Source: an archaeon (GTDB lineage: Archaea; Thermoproteota; Nitrososphaeria; Nitrososphaerales; Gagatemarchaeaceae). From it: a stretch of 64,000 bases of DNA. The position numbers and the translations under genes were made by a program. The stretch is from positions 62,001 to 126,000 of the forward strand of contig JAKAOG010000004.1 in assembly GCA_021823325.1 (NCBI GenBank). The letters run 5' to 3'. Under the pieces are notes generated by a model, which was not told the DNA's origin, made no database searches, and saw only the letters and a list, made by a program, of their open reading frames with translations. Positions 25,197 through 33,187 of this stretch are shown in pieces (the stretch's first letter is position 1; every line of letters begins with the position of its first letter).

Positions 25197-26216
25197 TCAG
25201 GGCAACAGCAGGATCTTCCCCTGCACTTCGCGGGACTCGATGATTTCGTGCGCTTCCTTTGCCGAGCTGAGAGGCAGCTTCCTGAAGATCGATGGACTCA
25301 GGCGGCCGGTCTTTGCCAACTGCAGCACGGCTTTGAGGTCTTCGCTGGTCTGGCCATAGGCACCCAGAATCTCCAATTCGTCCTGGTACACGCGGCGGAC
25401 GTCGACCTCTGACTTCGGCCCCGACGTGAGGCCGAGCACTACCATCCTCCCTCCCCTTGCCAGGCAGTCGATGCTCGCCGTCCAAGTGTCACCCCCTACG
25501 TGGTCGAAGACGACCGAAGCGCCGAGCCCTTCAGTGATAGAGCGGACCTGTTCCACGAAGTCACGGGAACGGGAGTCCACCACGTAGTCTGCGCCGAGAG
25601 CCTTCACAAAATCTCCCTTCCTTGCGTCGCCTACGGCTGCTATGACTTTGGCCCCTCGGTGCTTGGCCACCTGGACCGCGGCATGCCCAAGGCCTCCCGC
25701 GGCGCCCCACACAAGGACCGTGTCCTGCTCCCCAACCGAGGCCTTGGATACGAGGGCGTTCCATACGGTCGCGAAGTTCACCGGGAGGGCTGCGGCGACC
25801 TCGGCGTCGACTCCATCGAGCGGCAGGAGGCTCGCGGCTGGTACTCTAACCAGTTCAGCGTACCCCCCGTCGGTCGCGACCCCGACGAACCCTCTATTGA
25901 CGCAGAGGTTCGGCCTGCCGCGACGACAGTAGATGCAAGTTCCGTCGCTTAGGATCGGTCTTACCAAGACCTTCGTCCCCTTCTCGGGCCCTTCCGCGCC
26001 CGGACCCAACGACACGACCTCGCCGGCGATGTCCGTGCCGAGAATGTGGGGGAGCGTCGTCTTGTATCTACCGCCTCTGGCCCAGACGTCGATCCTGTTT
26101 ACTCCGCACGCGATAACTCTGACCAGGGCTTCCCCTTCCACAGGCTTCGGCTCGGGAATATCGTCCTCCACAAGGACGTCTGGTCCGCCCGTACTGTGAT
26201 ACCTTGCAGCTTTCAA
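25197..26216 (-). CDS. Medium-chain alcohol dehydrogenase/quinone reductase family
   Basis: 339 residues, MDR superfamily. GroES-like N-terminal domain (GVNRIDVWARGGRY, HILGTDIAGEVVSLGPGAEG), a partial structural-zinc loop (CIYCRRGRPNLC), and the NADP-binding segment VLVWGAAGGLGHAAVQVAKH. The order of motifs suggests a zinc-type alcohol dehydrogenase or acryloyl/crotonyl-CoA reductase-like enzyme; the catalytic zinc Cys at the first position is not evident. Substrate not assignable. Confidence 0.82.
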   Translation of the reverse strand: MKAARYHSTGGPDVLVEDDIPEPKPVEGEALVRVIACGVNRIDVWARGGRYKTTLPHILGTDIAGEVVSLGPGAEGPEKGTKVLVRPILSDGTCIYCRRGRPNLCVNRGFVGVATDGGYAELVRVPAASLLPLDGVDAEVAAALPVNFATVWNALVSKASVGEQDTVLVWGAAGGLGHAAVQVAKHRGAKVIAAVGDARKGDFVKALGADYVVDSRSRDFVEQVRSITEGLGASVVFDHVGGDTWTASIDCLARGGRMVVLGLTSGPKSEVDVRRVYQDELEILGAYGQTSEDLKAVLQLAKTGRLSPSIFRKLPLSSAKEAHEIIESREVQGKILLLP

Positions 26217-26249
26217 ACTCTGTGGGTCAGACGAACGGAATACTTAGGG

Positions 26250-27824
26250 CTACGCGTGGGACGCGGCATCGCGCTTAGGCGGCAAGACGAGGCTCCATAC
26301 TGCCACGATCGCCAGGTTGACCGCCAGCGCTATCAGACCGATGTAGAGGATACCGAAAGGCGAGGGGAGGGCATAGGTCGAATAGTGCCAGATTGAGAAG
26401 TTGTTCTTCAGTTCCATCAGATAGACGCCGACTACCTCGCCTACGAGCAACCCCGTGATGAGTGAATGCTTGTTCAACCTGCTGGTGAAGAGCCCCAGGA
26501 ATACGGCGGGAAGTGTCTGGACGATCATGATGCCGCCGAAGAGCTGCAGCTGGATGGCGTACGTCGACACGACTACGAAGACGAACCCGAGCGCGATGAA
26601 CTTGAACACCACGGAAGCCCATTTCGAAAGGGTGGTTTCCCCCTGAGGGGTAATGTTCGGCCTGAACTCCTTCACGATGTTCCTAGTGAGCAGGTTGGCC
26701 TGGGCTATGGCCATGATGGCTGCGGGCACAAGACCACCAATGAAGACGCCAAGCAGGGCAACCCCTGCGAACCAGCTCGGTAGCGTGGTCAGTATCAAAG
26801 CAGGGACGACGAGCACTCCCTGTGTGACACCAGTGCCCGACAACGGATAACCATGGAGGAAAGACATCGCCGCGCTGCTGCCGTAGACGAGGACCCCGAA
26901 CATCGCGAGGACACCCAGCCCCAGACCATAGAAAGGCAGCAGGGAAGTGCTTTTCCTGACCTTCTCTGGATCCTGAGCGCTAAGGACGCCGTTCACCGCG
27001 TGCGGGTAGAGATAGAGCGCCAGGGCGCTGATCAGGAAGGTGCTCCAGTATGCGTTGGTAAGAGTGACCGGCAGCGTCGGCAGGACTGCGATCGTATGCT
27101 GAGTTCCCGTGTTGTAAGGAGAAAGCGTCTTCGAAGCTGCTGAGAACGCCCCCCCGAACCCGCCAGAAGACGCGATGACAGCCAGAACTGCGATAACTCC
27201 GAGGAAGATGAGCAGGTCCTTCATCACAGCGGTGAGCGTCGCTCCCCTGAGACCGCTGGTGTAAGTGAAAGCGGCGAGGACTACGAAAGCTAGCACCAGC
27301 GCGACCTCTGAGATCGTCGTCACGTCCCCGACCCCGTTCAACATCGCCGCCAAGACCGCCTGCATCCCAACAATCTGTAGGGCGATGTACGGAAGTTCGG
27401 CTATTATTCCGACTATGGCCACCAACATGGCGAGCGTCCTGCTGTTGAAGGTGCCCTTCACGAAATCGGCAGTGGTGATGTATCCTTTCTCGTGGGACAC
27501 CTTCCATAGCTTGGGCATCACCACGATGGCTACCCCGAAGGTAAGCGCGACGTACGGGACTGCGAAGAAGTAGAAAGCTCCCGACCCAGGGACGCCGAAG
27601 ATGCCTGCGTATACCCCAGATGGCACAGAGATGAAAGTGTAGGCAGTGTACAGGTCTGCCCCCACCAAGAACCAGACCAAGACGGTCCCTAGCCGTCTCC
27701 CAGCCAGCGCCCACTCCCCGAGGTCGCTCATGTCGCCCCGCCTCCATCTGCCTCCCCAGAAGCCGAGGAATACGAAGACCACGAACAGGGCCAAGAACGC
27801 GACGATGCCTTCGATGGCTAGCAT
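26250..27824 (-). CDS. Sodium:solute symporter (SSS family)
   Basis: 524 residues with about 13 predicted membrane spans. The segments GEWALAGRRLGTVLVWFLVG, GVYAGIFGVPGSGAFYFFAV and KGYITTADFVKGTF match the SSS family, and overall resemblance is to monocarboxylate/organic-acid transporters of the MctP type. It is preceded by a DUF3311 gene one base away, the usual small partner of such transporters, which supports this subgroup. Confidence 0.88.
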   Translation of the reverse strand: MLAIEGIVAFLALFVVFVFLGFWGGRWRRGDMSDLGEWALAGRRLGTVLVWFLVGADLYTAYTFISVPSGVYAGIFGVPGSGAFYFFAVPYVALTFGVAIVVMPKLWKVSHEKGYITTADFVKGTFNSRTLAMLVAIVGIIAELPYIALQIVGMQAVLAAMLNGVGDVTTISEVALVLAFVVLAAFTYTSGLRGATLTAVMKDLLIFLGVIAVLAVIASSGGFGGAFSAASKTLSPYNTGTQHTIAVLPTLPVTLTNAYWSTFLISALALYLYPHAVNGVLSAQDPEKVRKSTSLLPFYGLGLGVLAMFGVLVYGSSAAMSFLHGYPLSGTGVTQGVLVVPALILTTLPSWFAGVALLGVFIGGLVPAAIMAIAQANLLTRNIVKEFRPNITPQGETTLSKWASVVFKFIALGFVFVVVSTYAIQLQLFGGIMIVQTLPAVFLGLFTSRLNKHSLITGLLVGEVVGVYLMELKNNFSIWHYSTYALPSPFGILYIGLIALAVNLAIVAVWSLVLPPKRDAASHA

Positions 27825-27825
27825 G

Positions 27826-28020
27826 TCACGACTTGCTCCCCAACAGGTTGGCTGCGACGAAGAACAGAACCCCGCATAAGACGAGCCAGATCATCTGATA
27901 CCACCAGAAGAAGGGGACCCCCGCCCACTCTGGGTTCACGACGTTATAGAAAGGGACGTCGAACAGGAACAGGAACGGGATGACAATCAAGACAGCCGCG
28001 ATTGCTTCTCTTGACTTCAC
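27826..28020 (-). CDS. DUF3311 small membrane protein, symporter partner
   Basis: 64 residues with two predicted membrane spans (about 7-24 and 39-59) and the central signature VPFYNVVNPEWAGVPFFWWY, characteristic of DUF3311. These proteins are encoded directly before SSS-family symporters, as here (stop one base before the symporter ATG). Probably a transporter accessory subunit. Confidence 0.85.
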   Translation of the reverse strand: MKSREAIAAVLIVIPFLFLFDVPFYNVVNPEWAGVPFFWWYQMIWLVLCGVLFFVAANLLGSKS

Positions 28021-28267
28021 GCGCGCCGAATAGTTAGCATATTCTGAATATAAGATTGAGGGAAATTCAGACAGAAGACCTCAAGTTAGCCGATTGTCGA
28101 ATTTCTTCAGCCACGCAAGCATCCGTACCAGGGAGGGGTTGCCGGGAGGCAACATAGAACGAAGGTCAAAGGAAGAAACCAGCTCTGACACCCTTTCGCC
28201 ATGGTCGCTGCTCCAATCGGCTCTGGTGAAATCCAGGCAAGACGAACCACGCGAGCAGGACTGAAGG
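28021..28267. other. Intergenic stretch with no recognised gene
   Basis: The 247 bases between the DUF3311 start and the tRNA 3' end. The first part holds AT-rich sequence (TTAGCATATTCTGAATATAAG, trimmed: TTCTGAATATAA, about 28041-28055) that probably contains the promoter of the DUF3311/symporter operon. Short open frames here show no protein-like pattern and run into the tRNA gene. Confidence 0.5.
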
Positions 28268-28399
28268 CGGGCCCTGTGGGATTCGAATTCGTGGGCGCTG
28301 TCGCGCCTCCCACGGCATGCTGGTGACTCCCACAGACTAGCTAAGAGCCAGCCGCTGACAGTGAGACGTTTCTCACTAACCTGGCTGAGCCAAGGGCCC
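28268..28399 (-). tRNA. tRNA-Lys(CUU) containing three non-canonical insertions
   Basis: On the minus strand, GGGCCCT at 28399-28393 pairs perfectly with AGGGCCC at 28275-28269. Between them I read TG, D-stem GCTC, loop AGCCAGGTTA, D-stem GAGC interrupted after its first G by 19 nt (28357-28375), anticodon arm GCTGG-CTCTTAG-CTAGT with anticodon CTT at 28343-28345, a variable loop enlarged by 17 nt (within 28314-28335), T-stem GTGGG, a 21-nt insertion (28288-28308), then TTCGAAT-CCCAC and discriminator G. Removing all three gives a 75-nt tRNA. The T-arm insertion has a clean bulge-helix-bulge: helix CGTG/CACG flanked by 3-nt bulges GGA and AAT, each cut after its second base to restore GTGGG-TTCGAAT-CCCAC. 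The other two insertions have less regular splice motifs. CCA is not encoded. Confidence 0.75.
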
Positions 28400-28423
28400 G
28401 CATTCCTTGGCGGGATTGGTGAG

Positions 28424-28431
28424 CGATTAAA
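28424..28431 (-). promoter_or_regulatory. Box A/TATA element of the tRNA gene
   Basis: Minus-strand CTTTAATC lies about 26-30 bases before the tRNA 5' end at 28399, the normal archaeal promoter spacing. It supports transcription of the tRNA from this strand. Confidence 0.5.
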
Positions 28432-28552
28432 GCGTTTGTTCCGAGGTTCTGCGTTTCGAGCCTCGTCTTTGCTTTCGAGAAGGCTCTCGGCAGGCCCTCT
28501 GGGCACCGCAGATTTTCACTGTTGATATACCGGAGCCGGGTTCCGGGGCTCG

Positions 28553-29593
28553 TTGGGTCGTCTCAGTTTCGTGGGCCTGGGCCTGGGGCCCAAAGGGATA
28601 ACGTTGGAGGGGGTAGACGAGCTCAAGGCGGCAGACGTGGTATACCTAGAGTACTACACCACCCCGCATGAGCCTAGCCTGATCAGAGAGCTGGCAAGAG
28701 CGATAGGAAAGGACCCGACCGTAGTGGACAGGGAGTTTGTCGAAAACGGGAGCGTGATACTATCGGGAGCTGAGAAGAAGAGGGTAGCCCTCGCCGTTCT
28801 CGGAGACCCGATGATAGCGACCACCCACAACGAGCTCAGGGCAAGGGCGATCAAGCAGGGAACAGAGACGCGGGTGATCCACTCAGCCACCATCGGATCC
28901 GCAGCCGCGAGCGTGTCAGGACTCCAGTCCTACAAGTTCTCCAGGACCGTGACAGTCACCAGAGAGTCGGTGGGGAAGCTCGCACAGGCGTACCACATCC
29001 TGCACGATAACCTCCTCGAAGGGGCGCACACGCTGCTGCTGCTCGAGTATGACCTGAAGAGCGGCGAGGGGGTATCTCCTCCCGGCGCGATCGCAGGGCT
29101 CTTTCTCGCCGAGGGGAACTTCAAGAGAGGAGTGGTCGGAGAGAAGACTTTCGCGCTAGTGCTGTCAAGGGTGGGACGGGGGGATGCGGCGCGCAAGGCG
29201 GGAGAATTGGGCGCGCTTTCGAAACTAGACTACGGGGAGCCGCCTCACTGCATCGTCATCCCAGGAAAGTTGCACTTCTCGGAGACGGAAGCGCTGGCAG
29301 CGATATTTTCCATTCCCGAGGGCTTGGTCAGGGGCAACTCCGACGCCGTGCTTCGGACCGCACAATCCCTCGTCCCGAAATACGTGACGAAGACGAGAAG
29401 GGCGCTGGACTCCGTGAGGGACAAGCTGGGCCCCCAGTATGAGCACTTGCTCGAGAACGCGGAGCTGTACATGAAAGACGCGGAAACCTTCCTGGCCAAT
29501 GGCGAAGACGAGATGGCCATGCTGAGCATAGGCTACGCCGAAGGGCTTTTGGACTCGCTGTCGTTCGCCGGAGTCGTCAAGATAGACTGGTAG
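28553..29593 (+). CDS. dphB: Diphthine synthase fused to a DUF357 domain
   Basis: 346 residues. Residues 1 to about 255 are diphthine synthase (DphB), which methylates the modified histidine of elongation factor 2 using SAM: LSFVGLGLGPKGITLEGVDE, VVYLEYYTT, VAVLGDPM-type VALAVLGDPMIATTH and LLLLEYDLKSGEGVSPPGAI. Residues about 265-346 match the helical DUF357 domain (ENAELYMKDAETFLANGEDE, SIGYAEGLLDSLSFAG), which is more often a separate small protein. TTG start; TATA-like GATATAC about 25 bases upstream implies a leaderless mRNA. Confidence 0.9.
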   Translation: MGRLSFVGLGLGPKGITLEGVDELKAADVVYLEYYTTPHEPSLIRELARAIGKDPTVVDREFVENGSVILSGAEKKRVALAVLGDPMIATTHNELRARAIKQGTETRVIHSATIGSAAASVSGLQSYKFSRTVTVTRESVGKLAQAYHILHDNLLEGAHTLLLLEYDLKSGEGVSPPGAIAGLFLAEGNFKRGVVGEKTFALVLSRVGRGDAARKAGELGALSKLDYGEPPHCIVIPGKLHFSETEALAAIFSIPEGLVRGNSDAVLRTAQSLVPKYVTKTRRALDSVRDKLGPQYEHLLENAELYMKDAETFLANGEDEMAMLSIGYAEGLLDSLSFAGVVKIDW

Positions 29594-29596
29594 CAG

Positions 29597-30196
29597 ATGA
29601 AAAGCAAACGCTTGCTCGCCGCCGTCTTCGCCATGGGCCTCGAAGGGAAGAAGGTAGGAGCCGCGTCTCTCGCGGCAGGGCTCGGGCTTACGAAAGCCGA
29701 GGCAGAGACCGAAGTCAAGGGTCTGTCTGAGAGGGGACTGGTGGAGAGATCCGGAGGCTCGATCGTCACCACTCCCAAGGGACGGAAGGAGATCAAAGTG
29801 GTCTTCATCGGGGGAGGCTTCGAGATAATCCACTACGGCCACGTCTACACGATAGGGAAGGCAAAGGGATTGGGCGACGTGCTCGTGGTGTCCGTCGCCA
29901 GAGACACCACTATCAGGCGGAGAAAGAAGAGGGAGCCGGTCGTAGGTGAAAACGACCGGGTGAAGCTACTTTCGGCCCTGAAGGACGTCGACGCCGCCAT
30001 ACTCGGGGTGAAGGGAGACATCTATGTCACGCTTCAGAAGGTCTCGCCTGACATCGTGGCCCTCGGTTACGACCAGTACCACATGGAAGGTGAGATCAAG
30101 AGGGAGGCGGCGAAACGCGGACTGAATGTCAGGGTAGTGAGACTCGGTTCACCCTATCCGGAGATAAAGACGACCAGGCTCCTTAACGAGCTCTAA
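29597..30196 (+). CDS. ribL: Archaeal FAD synthetase (RibL) with N-terminal winged helix
   Basis: 199 residues. The C-terminal domain (about 67-199) is a cytidylyltransferase-like nucleotidyltransferase with GGGFEIIHYGHVYTI (HxGH) and the RRRKKREPVVGENDRVKLLS segment, making FAD from FMN. The N-terminal 65 residues form a winged-helix-like region (LAAGLGLTKAEAETEVKGLS, LVERSGGSIVTTPKGR). It starts 3 bases after dphB-DUF357, so they are co-transcribed. Confidence 0.88.
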   Translation: MKSKRLLAAVFAMGLEGKKVGAASLAAGLGLTKAEAETEVKGLSERGLVERSGGSIVTTPKGRKEIKVVFIGGGFEIIHYGHVYTIGKAKGLGDVLVVSVARDTTIRRRKKREPVVGENDRVKLLSALKDVDAAILGVKGDIYVTLQKVSPDIVALGYDQYHMEGEIKREAAKRGLNVRVVRLGSPYPEIKTTRLLNEL

Positions 30197-30858
30197 GACT
30201 TCAGCTTCTTCTCGAGACGGGCCATGGACGCGCTTATGGAGTCTCTTCCGATCTCCTCGGCCAACAGCCCCCTTGTGTCTTCGACGAGCATGCGCGCGAC
30301 GTCTATCTTGCGGCGTGCCCCGTTAGCGACATGGTCGAAGACGGCGAGAGGAGAGCATATCGAGTAGAGAGCTTCCATCGTCTCGAAATACTTCTTCGCC
30401 TTCGAGAGCTTTCGCTGGAGGATAGAGTCGAGGACGAGGCGTTTGAGCTCTCCTACAGAGTCGAGCAGCCCCAGCAGGTAAGCCTCCGGAGAGGCACCAA
30501 GCGCTTCCATGGAAGGGATGGGTTTGCCTTTGGCTAGAGAGATGATGGTGCTAGCTTCCACCACCTCAGTCTCAGGCGAGACGATGTACCTCGAAACTGA
30601 GCTGTCAGACGACGTCTTGAGCCCTCTCAGGAGCGCCTTCGCCTTCTCGAGCTCCCGCTCCCCTTCCTTCAGCTTCCCAGTGTGCACATCGATGATTGCG
30701 CGAGAGGAGGCGGCGATTACGTCCCTGCTGTCTTTTATCACTCGGTCCCGCCGGGAAAGCTGCTCGGCGAATCGGGTCTCCATGGCCTTGATCGAGCGTC
30801 TGACTTCTTCCAAACTATTCCCACGCACCAATCCGGGTGATGATAAGTCTACTCGCAC
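30193..30858 (-). CDS. Translin family RNA/DNA-binding protein
   Basis: 221 residues, all-helical. The segments RDRVIKDSRDVIAASSRAII, AYLLGLLDSVGELKRLVLDS and AKKYFETMEALYSICSP match archaeal translin homologues, single-stranded nucleic-acid-binding octamers. Convergent with ribL, overlapping by 4 bases. The role in archaea is not established; RNA processing is likely. Confidence 0.8.
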   Translation of the reverse strand: MRVDLSSPGLVRGNSLEEVRRSIKAMETRFAEQLSRRDRVIKDSRDVIAASSRAIIDVHTGKLKEGERELEKAKALLRGLKTSSDSSVSRYIVSPETEVVEASTIISLAKGKPIPSMEALGASPEAYLLGLLDSVGELKRLVLDSILQRKLSKAKKYFETMEALYSICSPLAVFDHVANGARRKIDVARMLVEDTRGLLAEEIGRDSISASMARLEKKLKS

Positions 30859-31140
30859 AAAGCGGGCCGAGGCGGCACTTTCAGAGAGCGGTCACCGCCG
30901 ACGATGGCATCCAGAAGGCACCTTATCTTAGCAGTCCCTCCCTGCTGCTAAAGAGAGCCCGGCATGGTGAAACGAACGAGCCATGTTGCGTCGCGCGCGG
31001 CGCGGAAGACGGGGCCGTGGCTCGCCTTGGATCTGTCAAAGACATGGGGAGTCCCGTCCTTAGAGTGTTTATCAAACCAGATTTTGCTGGCTGCACGGTT
31101 CGCAATGCCTTCGATGCGGGGGCGGTTTTCTTGAGGCTGG
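30859..31140. other. Intergenic stretch, no convincing gene
   Basis: About 280 bases between the translin and nuclease genes. Open frames here lack protein-like composition. A 7-bp hairpin TTAGCAG/CTGCTAA (30928-30951) is the only clear structure; it is not followed by a T-run. A small untranslated RNA cannot be excluded. Confidence 0.4.
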
Positions 31141-31197
31141 TGAAGCGACTTCCCCAATAAGCGATACATCTCAGGCCGGGCGAAGGAGTACGCCGCC

Positions 31198-31458
31198 ATG
31201 AATTCACTGAAGAAGGACGGGTGGGTCGTCGCCAGGAGCGCAGCTTCGCACGGGGCGGTCGACGTGTTCGCAGCAAAAGAAGGCAGGCTGCTCTTGCTCC
31301 AGGTGAAAAGCGGGAGCGCGAGGACCACGAAGGAGGAGCTCGAGGAGTTGGTCGAGTGGGGCAAGAGTTCAAACGGGGACGCCGAGGTCTGGTACTACAA
31401 GGGGAGAGGCAAGCTGGTCAGGAGAAGGGTGCATGCGGCGGAGAGGATCAAAAGATGA
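31198..31458 (+). CDS. Hjc/Hje-like PD-(D/E)XK nuclease; coding sense extends upstream of the ATG
   Basis: From the ATG the product is 86 residues (NSLKKDGWVVARSAASHGAV, DVFAAKEGRLLLLQVKSGSA), matching the archaeal Holliday-junction-resolvase-like nuclease fold with catalytic D in GAVDVFA and the Q-x-K of LLQVKSG. The same frame stays open back to 31144 and encodes NKRYISGRAKEYAAM, which contains the expected N-terminal catalytic Glu, but there is no ATG, GTG or TTG between the stop at 31141 and 31198. The real start may be unconventional, or there is a sequence error. Confidence 0.7.
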   Translation: MNSLKKDGWVVARSAASHGAVDVFAAKEGRLLLLQVKSGSARTTKEELEELVEWGKSSNGDAEVWYYKGRGKLVRRRVHAAERIKR

Positions 31459-31613
31459 AGGCAAGCTGTTTCTTCTGTGACGCTGAGCTCGAAGTGGTCC
31501 TGCACACCTTCAAGGTCGGACCAAGAGAAGAGCCCGTATGCGAAGAGTGTCACGTCAAAACAACCAACAGGCTGAGGTCGAAAGCCGAAGAAGAGAAAGG
31601 AGCGTCAGGCTGA
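31455..31613 (+). CDS. Small zinc-finger protein
   Basis: 52 residues with two Cys pairs (CFFC at residues 5-8 and CEEC near 29-32) forming a likely zinc knuckle, and a Lys/Glu-rich C-terminus. Its ATG overlaps the stop of the nuclease gene (ATGA), indicating coupling with it. No known family assigned; it may bind nucleic acid alongside the nuclease. Confidence 0.65.
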   Translation: MKASCFFCDAELEVVLHTFKVGPREEPVCEECHVKTTNRLRSKAEEEKGASG

Positions 31614-31964
31614 GGCGCACGCGCGCTTCAGTTCACGGATCAGCGTCGAACACTCAGTGAACTTCTCCTCGTCGTCGTCCTTCCTGTAGCAATCCAGGGC
31701 CCTCTCGTAGTCTTCAAGCGCGCTCAGCGCCTTGAGCTGCGGCGTGATGGTCGGCTCGGACAAGATGAGCCTCCCGGCTGTTTCATACCAGCCGGCCGCA
31801 TCCTCGTACTGTTCGAGCTGATAGAAGCAGCTGGCGATGGACTCGCAGGCGTCCACCTTGTGGGGAGAGGTGGAGAACTTCTCGAACTGTTCCTTCAGGG
31901 CATAGACGGCCGCGTTTCCGCTCCGCATCTTCTCCACGCTGAACCTTTCGGAAAAGTCATGCAA
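31605..31964 (-). CDS. TPR-like helical protein, unknown function
   Basis: 119 residues, helical, with a TPR-like pattern (SIASCFYQLEQYEDAAGWYE, ALEDYERALDCYRKDDDEEK). Probably a protein-interaction module. It is convergent with the small zinc-finger gene, overlapping it by 9 bases. No partner can be named. Confidence 0.6.
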   Translation of the reverse strand: MHDFSERFSVEKMRSGNAAVYALKEQFEKFSTSPHKVDACESIASCFYQLEQYEDAAGWYETAGRLILSEPTITPQLKALSALEDYERALDCYRKDDDEEKFTECSTLIRELKRACASA

Positions 31965-32038
31965 CGCCCACGAGCATGCTGGTATTGGCGCTTTCTGCCC
32001 CGTGGTCTGGTTTTGTTGAGCCGAGGGTCGAGGTTGGG

Positions 32039-32527
32039 TCAGTCAGCCTTCAGGACGGCGTCCTCGGCCTCCCTCAGCTTTCTCCTCGCCATTGCCTCCT
32101 TGAACCGCCTCTTCTCGGCCGGCGTGGTGAGGATCAGCGGAGGGATGGGCGTCGGCCTGCCCTTCTCGTCGAGCGCGACGTAGGTAAGGTAGCAAGACCC
32201 CGTGTGCGTCCCCTCGCGGTTCCTCGGGTCGAGGGCCTCGATGCGGACGCCTATCTCCATGGAGGTATGCCCTACGAAGTTGACCGCCGCCTTCATGGTG
32301 AGCAGGTCGCCGACGTAGACAGGGGCGTAGAAGTTCATCCTGTCGATCGAGGCGGTGACCACGTTCTTTCCCGCGTGCCTCCATGCCACGATGGCCGCCA
32401 CCTCGTCCATGTATTTCATGATCGAGCCTCCGAATACGTTCCCCAGGACGTTGGCATCGGTAGGCATCATCAGCCTCGCCGTGGTCAGTTCTGACTCGGA
32501 TGGTTTCTTCCCCTTGAGCTTGGCCAA
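32039..32527 (-). CDS. Acyl-CoA thioesterase (hotdog fold)
   Basis: 162 residues from a TTG start at 32527. It has the acyl-CoA hydrolase pattern TARLMMPTDANVLGNVFGGS (the conserved Asn-His-x-G-x-x-GG-type region of YciA/BACH enzymes), then IMKYMDEVAAIVAWRHAGKN and TASIDRMNFYAPVYVGDLLT. A longer frame reaches 32659 but crosses the shared promoter. Minus-strand TTTATC at 32557-32562 sits about 30 bases upstream. Likely removes CoA from fatty acyl-CoA. Confidence 0.86.
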   Translation of the reverse strand: MAKLKGKKPSESELTTARLMMPTDANVLGNVFGGSIMKYMDEVAAIVAWRHAGKNVVTASIDRMNFYAPVYVGDLLTMKAAVNFVGHTSMEIGVRIEALDPRNREGTHTGSCYLTYVALDEKGRPTPIPPLILTTPAEKRRFKEAMARRKLREAEDAVLKAD

Positions 32528-32556
32528 GAGCAGGCAGCTCTGCCAGGGCGGAACTT

Positions 32557-32562
32557 GATAAA
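32557..32562. promoter_or_regulatory. Shared TATA element between thioesterase and metallo-hydrolase genes
   Basis: GATAAA on the plus strand (TTTATC on the minus strand) lies 28 bases before the ATG at 32588 and about 33 bases before the TTG at 32527 of the divergent gene. One AT-rich element appears to serve both leaderless or near-leaderless transcripts. Confidence 0.45.
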
Positions 32563-32587
32563 TGTGAACCGAAGAGGAACCGTGCCG

Positions 32588-33187
32588 ATGCTGGTCAGGC
32601 AGATGAAGGTTGGACCGATGGAGAACTTCGTCTACATTGTGAAAGATGAAGCGAGCCACGATGCCCTCATAGTAGATTCAGGGTGGGAGACAGGCCCGAT
32701 CCTGCGGGCGATGGAGGAAGCGAAGGCCAGGCCGAAATACGTCGTGGCGACCCACGAGCACTTCGACCATGTCTCCACGATAGACGAGCTCGCGGACAAA
32801 GTGGGCGCCGACGTGGTCGCTTACAAGGGCTCCCCGGTCAGGTGCGACATCGAAGCGGCGGATATGTACGAATTGAAGCTGGGCGGGTCAGCCGCAAAAG
32901 TGATCCACACCCCGGGCCACACCTATGACAGCCTCTGCCTCTACGATGGGAGGAACGTGTTCACTGGGGACACCCTCTTCGTGGGCACCATCGGGAAGTT
33001 CGAGCGCTCCAACGCCGCTGAAATCTACCAGAGCCTTAGATCCATCATGGGGCTCCCCGGCGACACGGTCATGTATCCTGGGCACGACTACGGAGACGTC
33101 CCCAGCAGGACACTGGCGGAAGAGAGGAGGTCGAACCCGTACCTAGGTTTTAGCGACCTTGACTCGTTCCTTTCTGCTTTTTCGTGA
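32588..33187 (+). CDS. Metallo-beta-lactamase-fold hydrolase (glyoxalase II-like)
   Basis: 199 residues. The metal motif is VVATHEHFDHVSTID, followed by HTPGHTYDSLCLYD, FTGDTLFVGTIGKFE and PGHDYGD, the glyoxalase II/hydroxyacylglutathione-hydrolase arrangement. Start at ATG 32588 rather than the in-frame TTG at 32555 because the TATA element overlaps that TTG. The substrate in an archaeon without glutathione is unclear. Confidence 0.87.
   Translation: MLVRQMKVGPMENFVYIVKDEASHDALIVDSGWETGPILRAMEEAKARPKYVVATHEHFDHVSTIDELADKVGADVVAYKGSPVRCDIEAADMYELKLGGSAAKVIHTPGHTYDSLCLYDGRNVFTGDTLFVGTIGKFERSNAAEIYQSLRSIMGLPGDTVMYPGHDYGDVPSRTLAEERRSNPYLGFSDLDSFLSAFS

Noticed and set aside
28081-28506. Open frame of 141 codons on the minus strand
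   Set aside because: It runs straight through the tRNA-Lys gene and its promoter and has no protein-like pattern.
30837-31160. 107-codon plus-strand frame between translin and the nuclease
   Set aside because: No protein-like pattern and no promoter or ribosome-binding site; left as intergenic.
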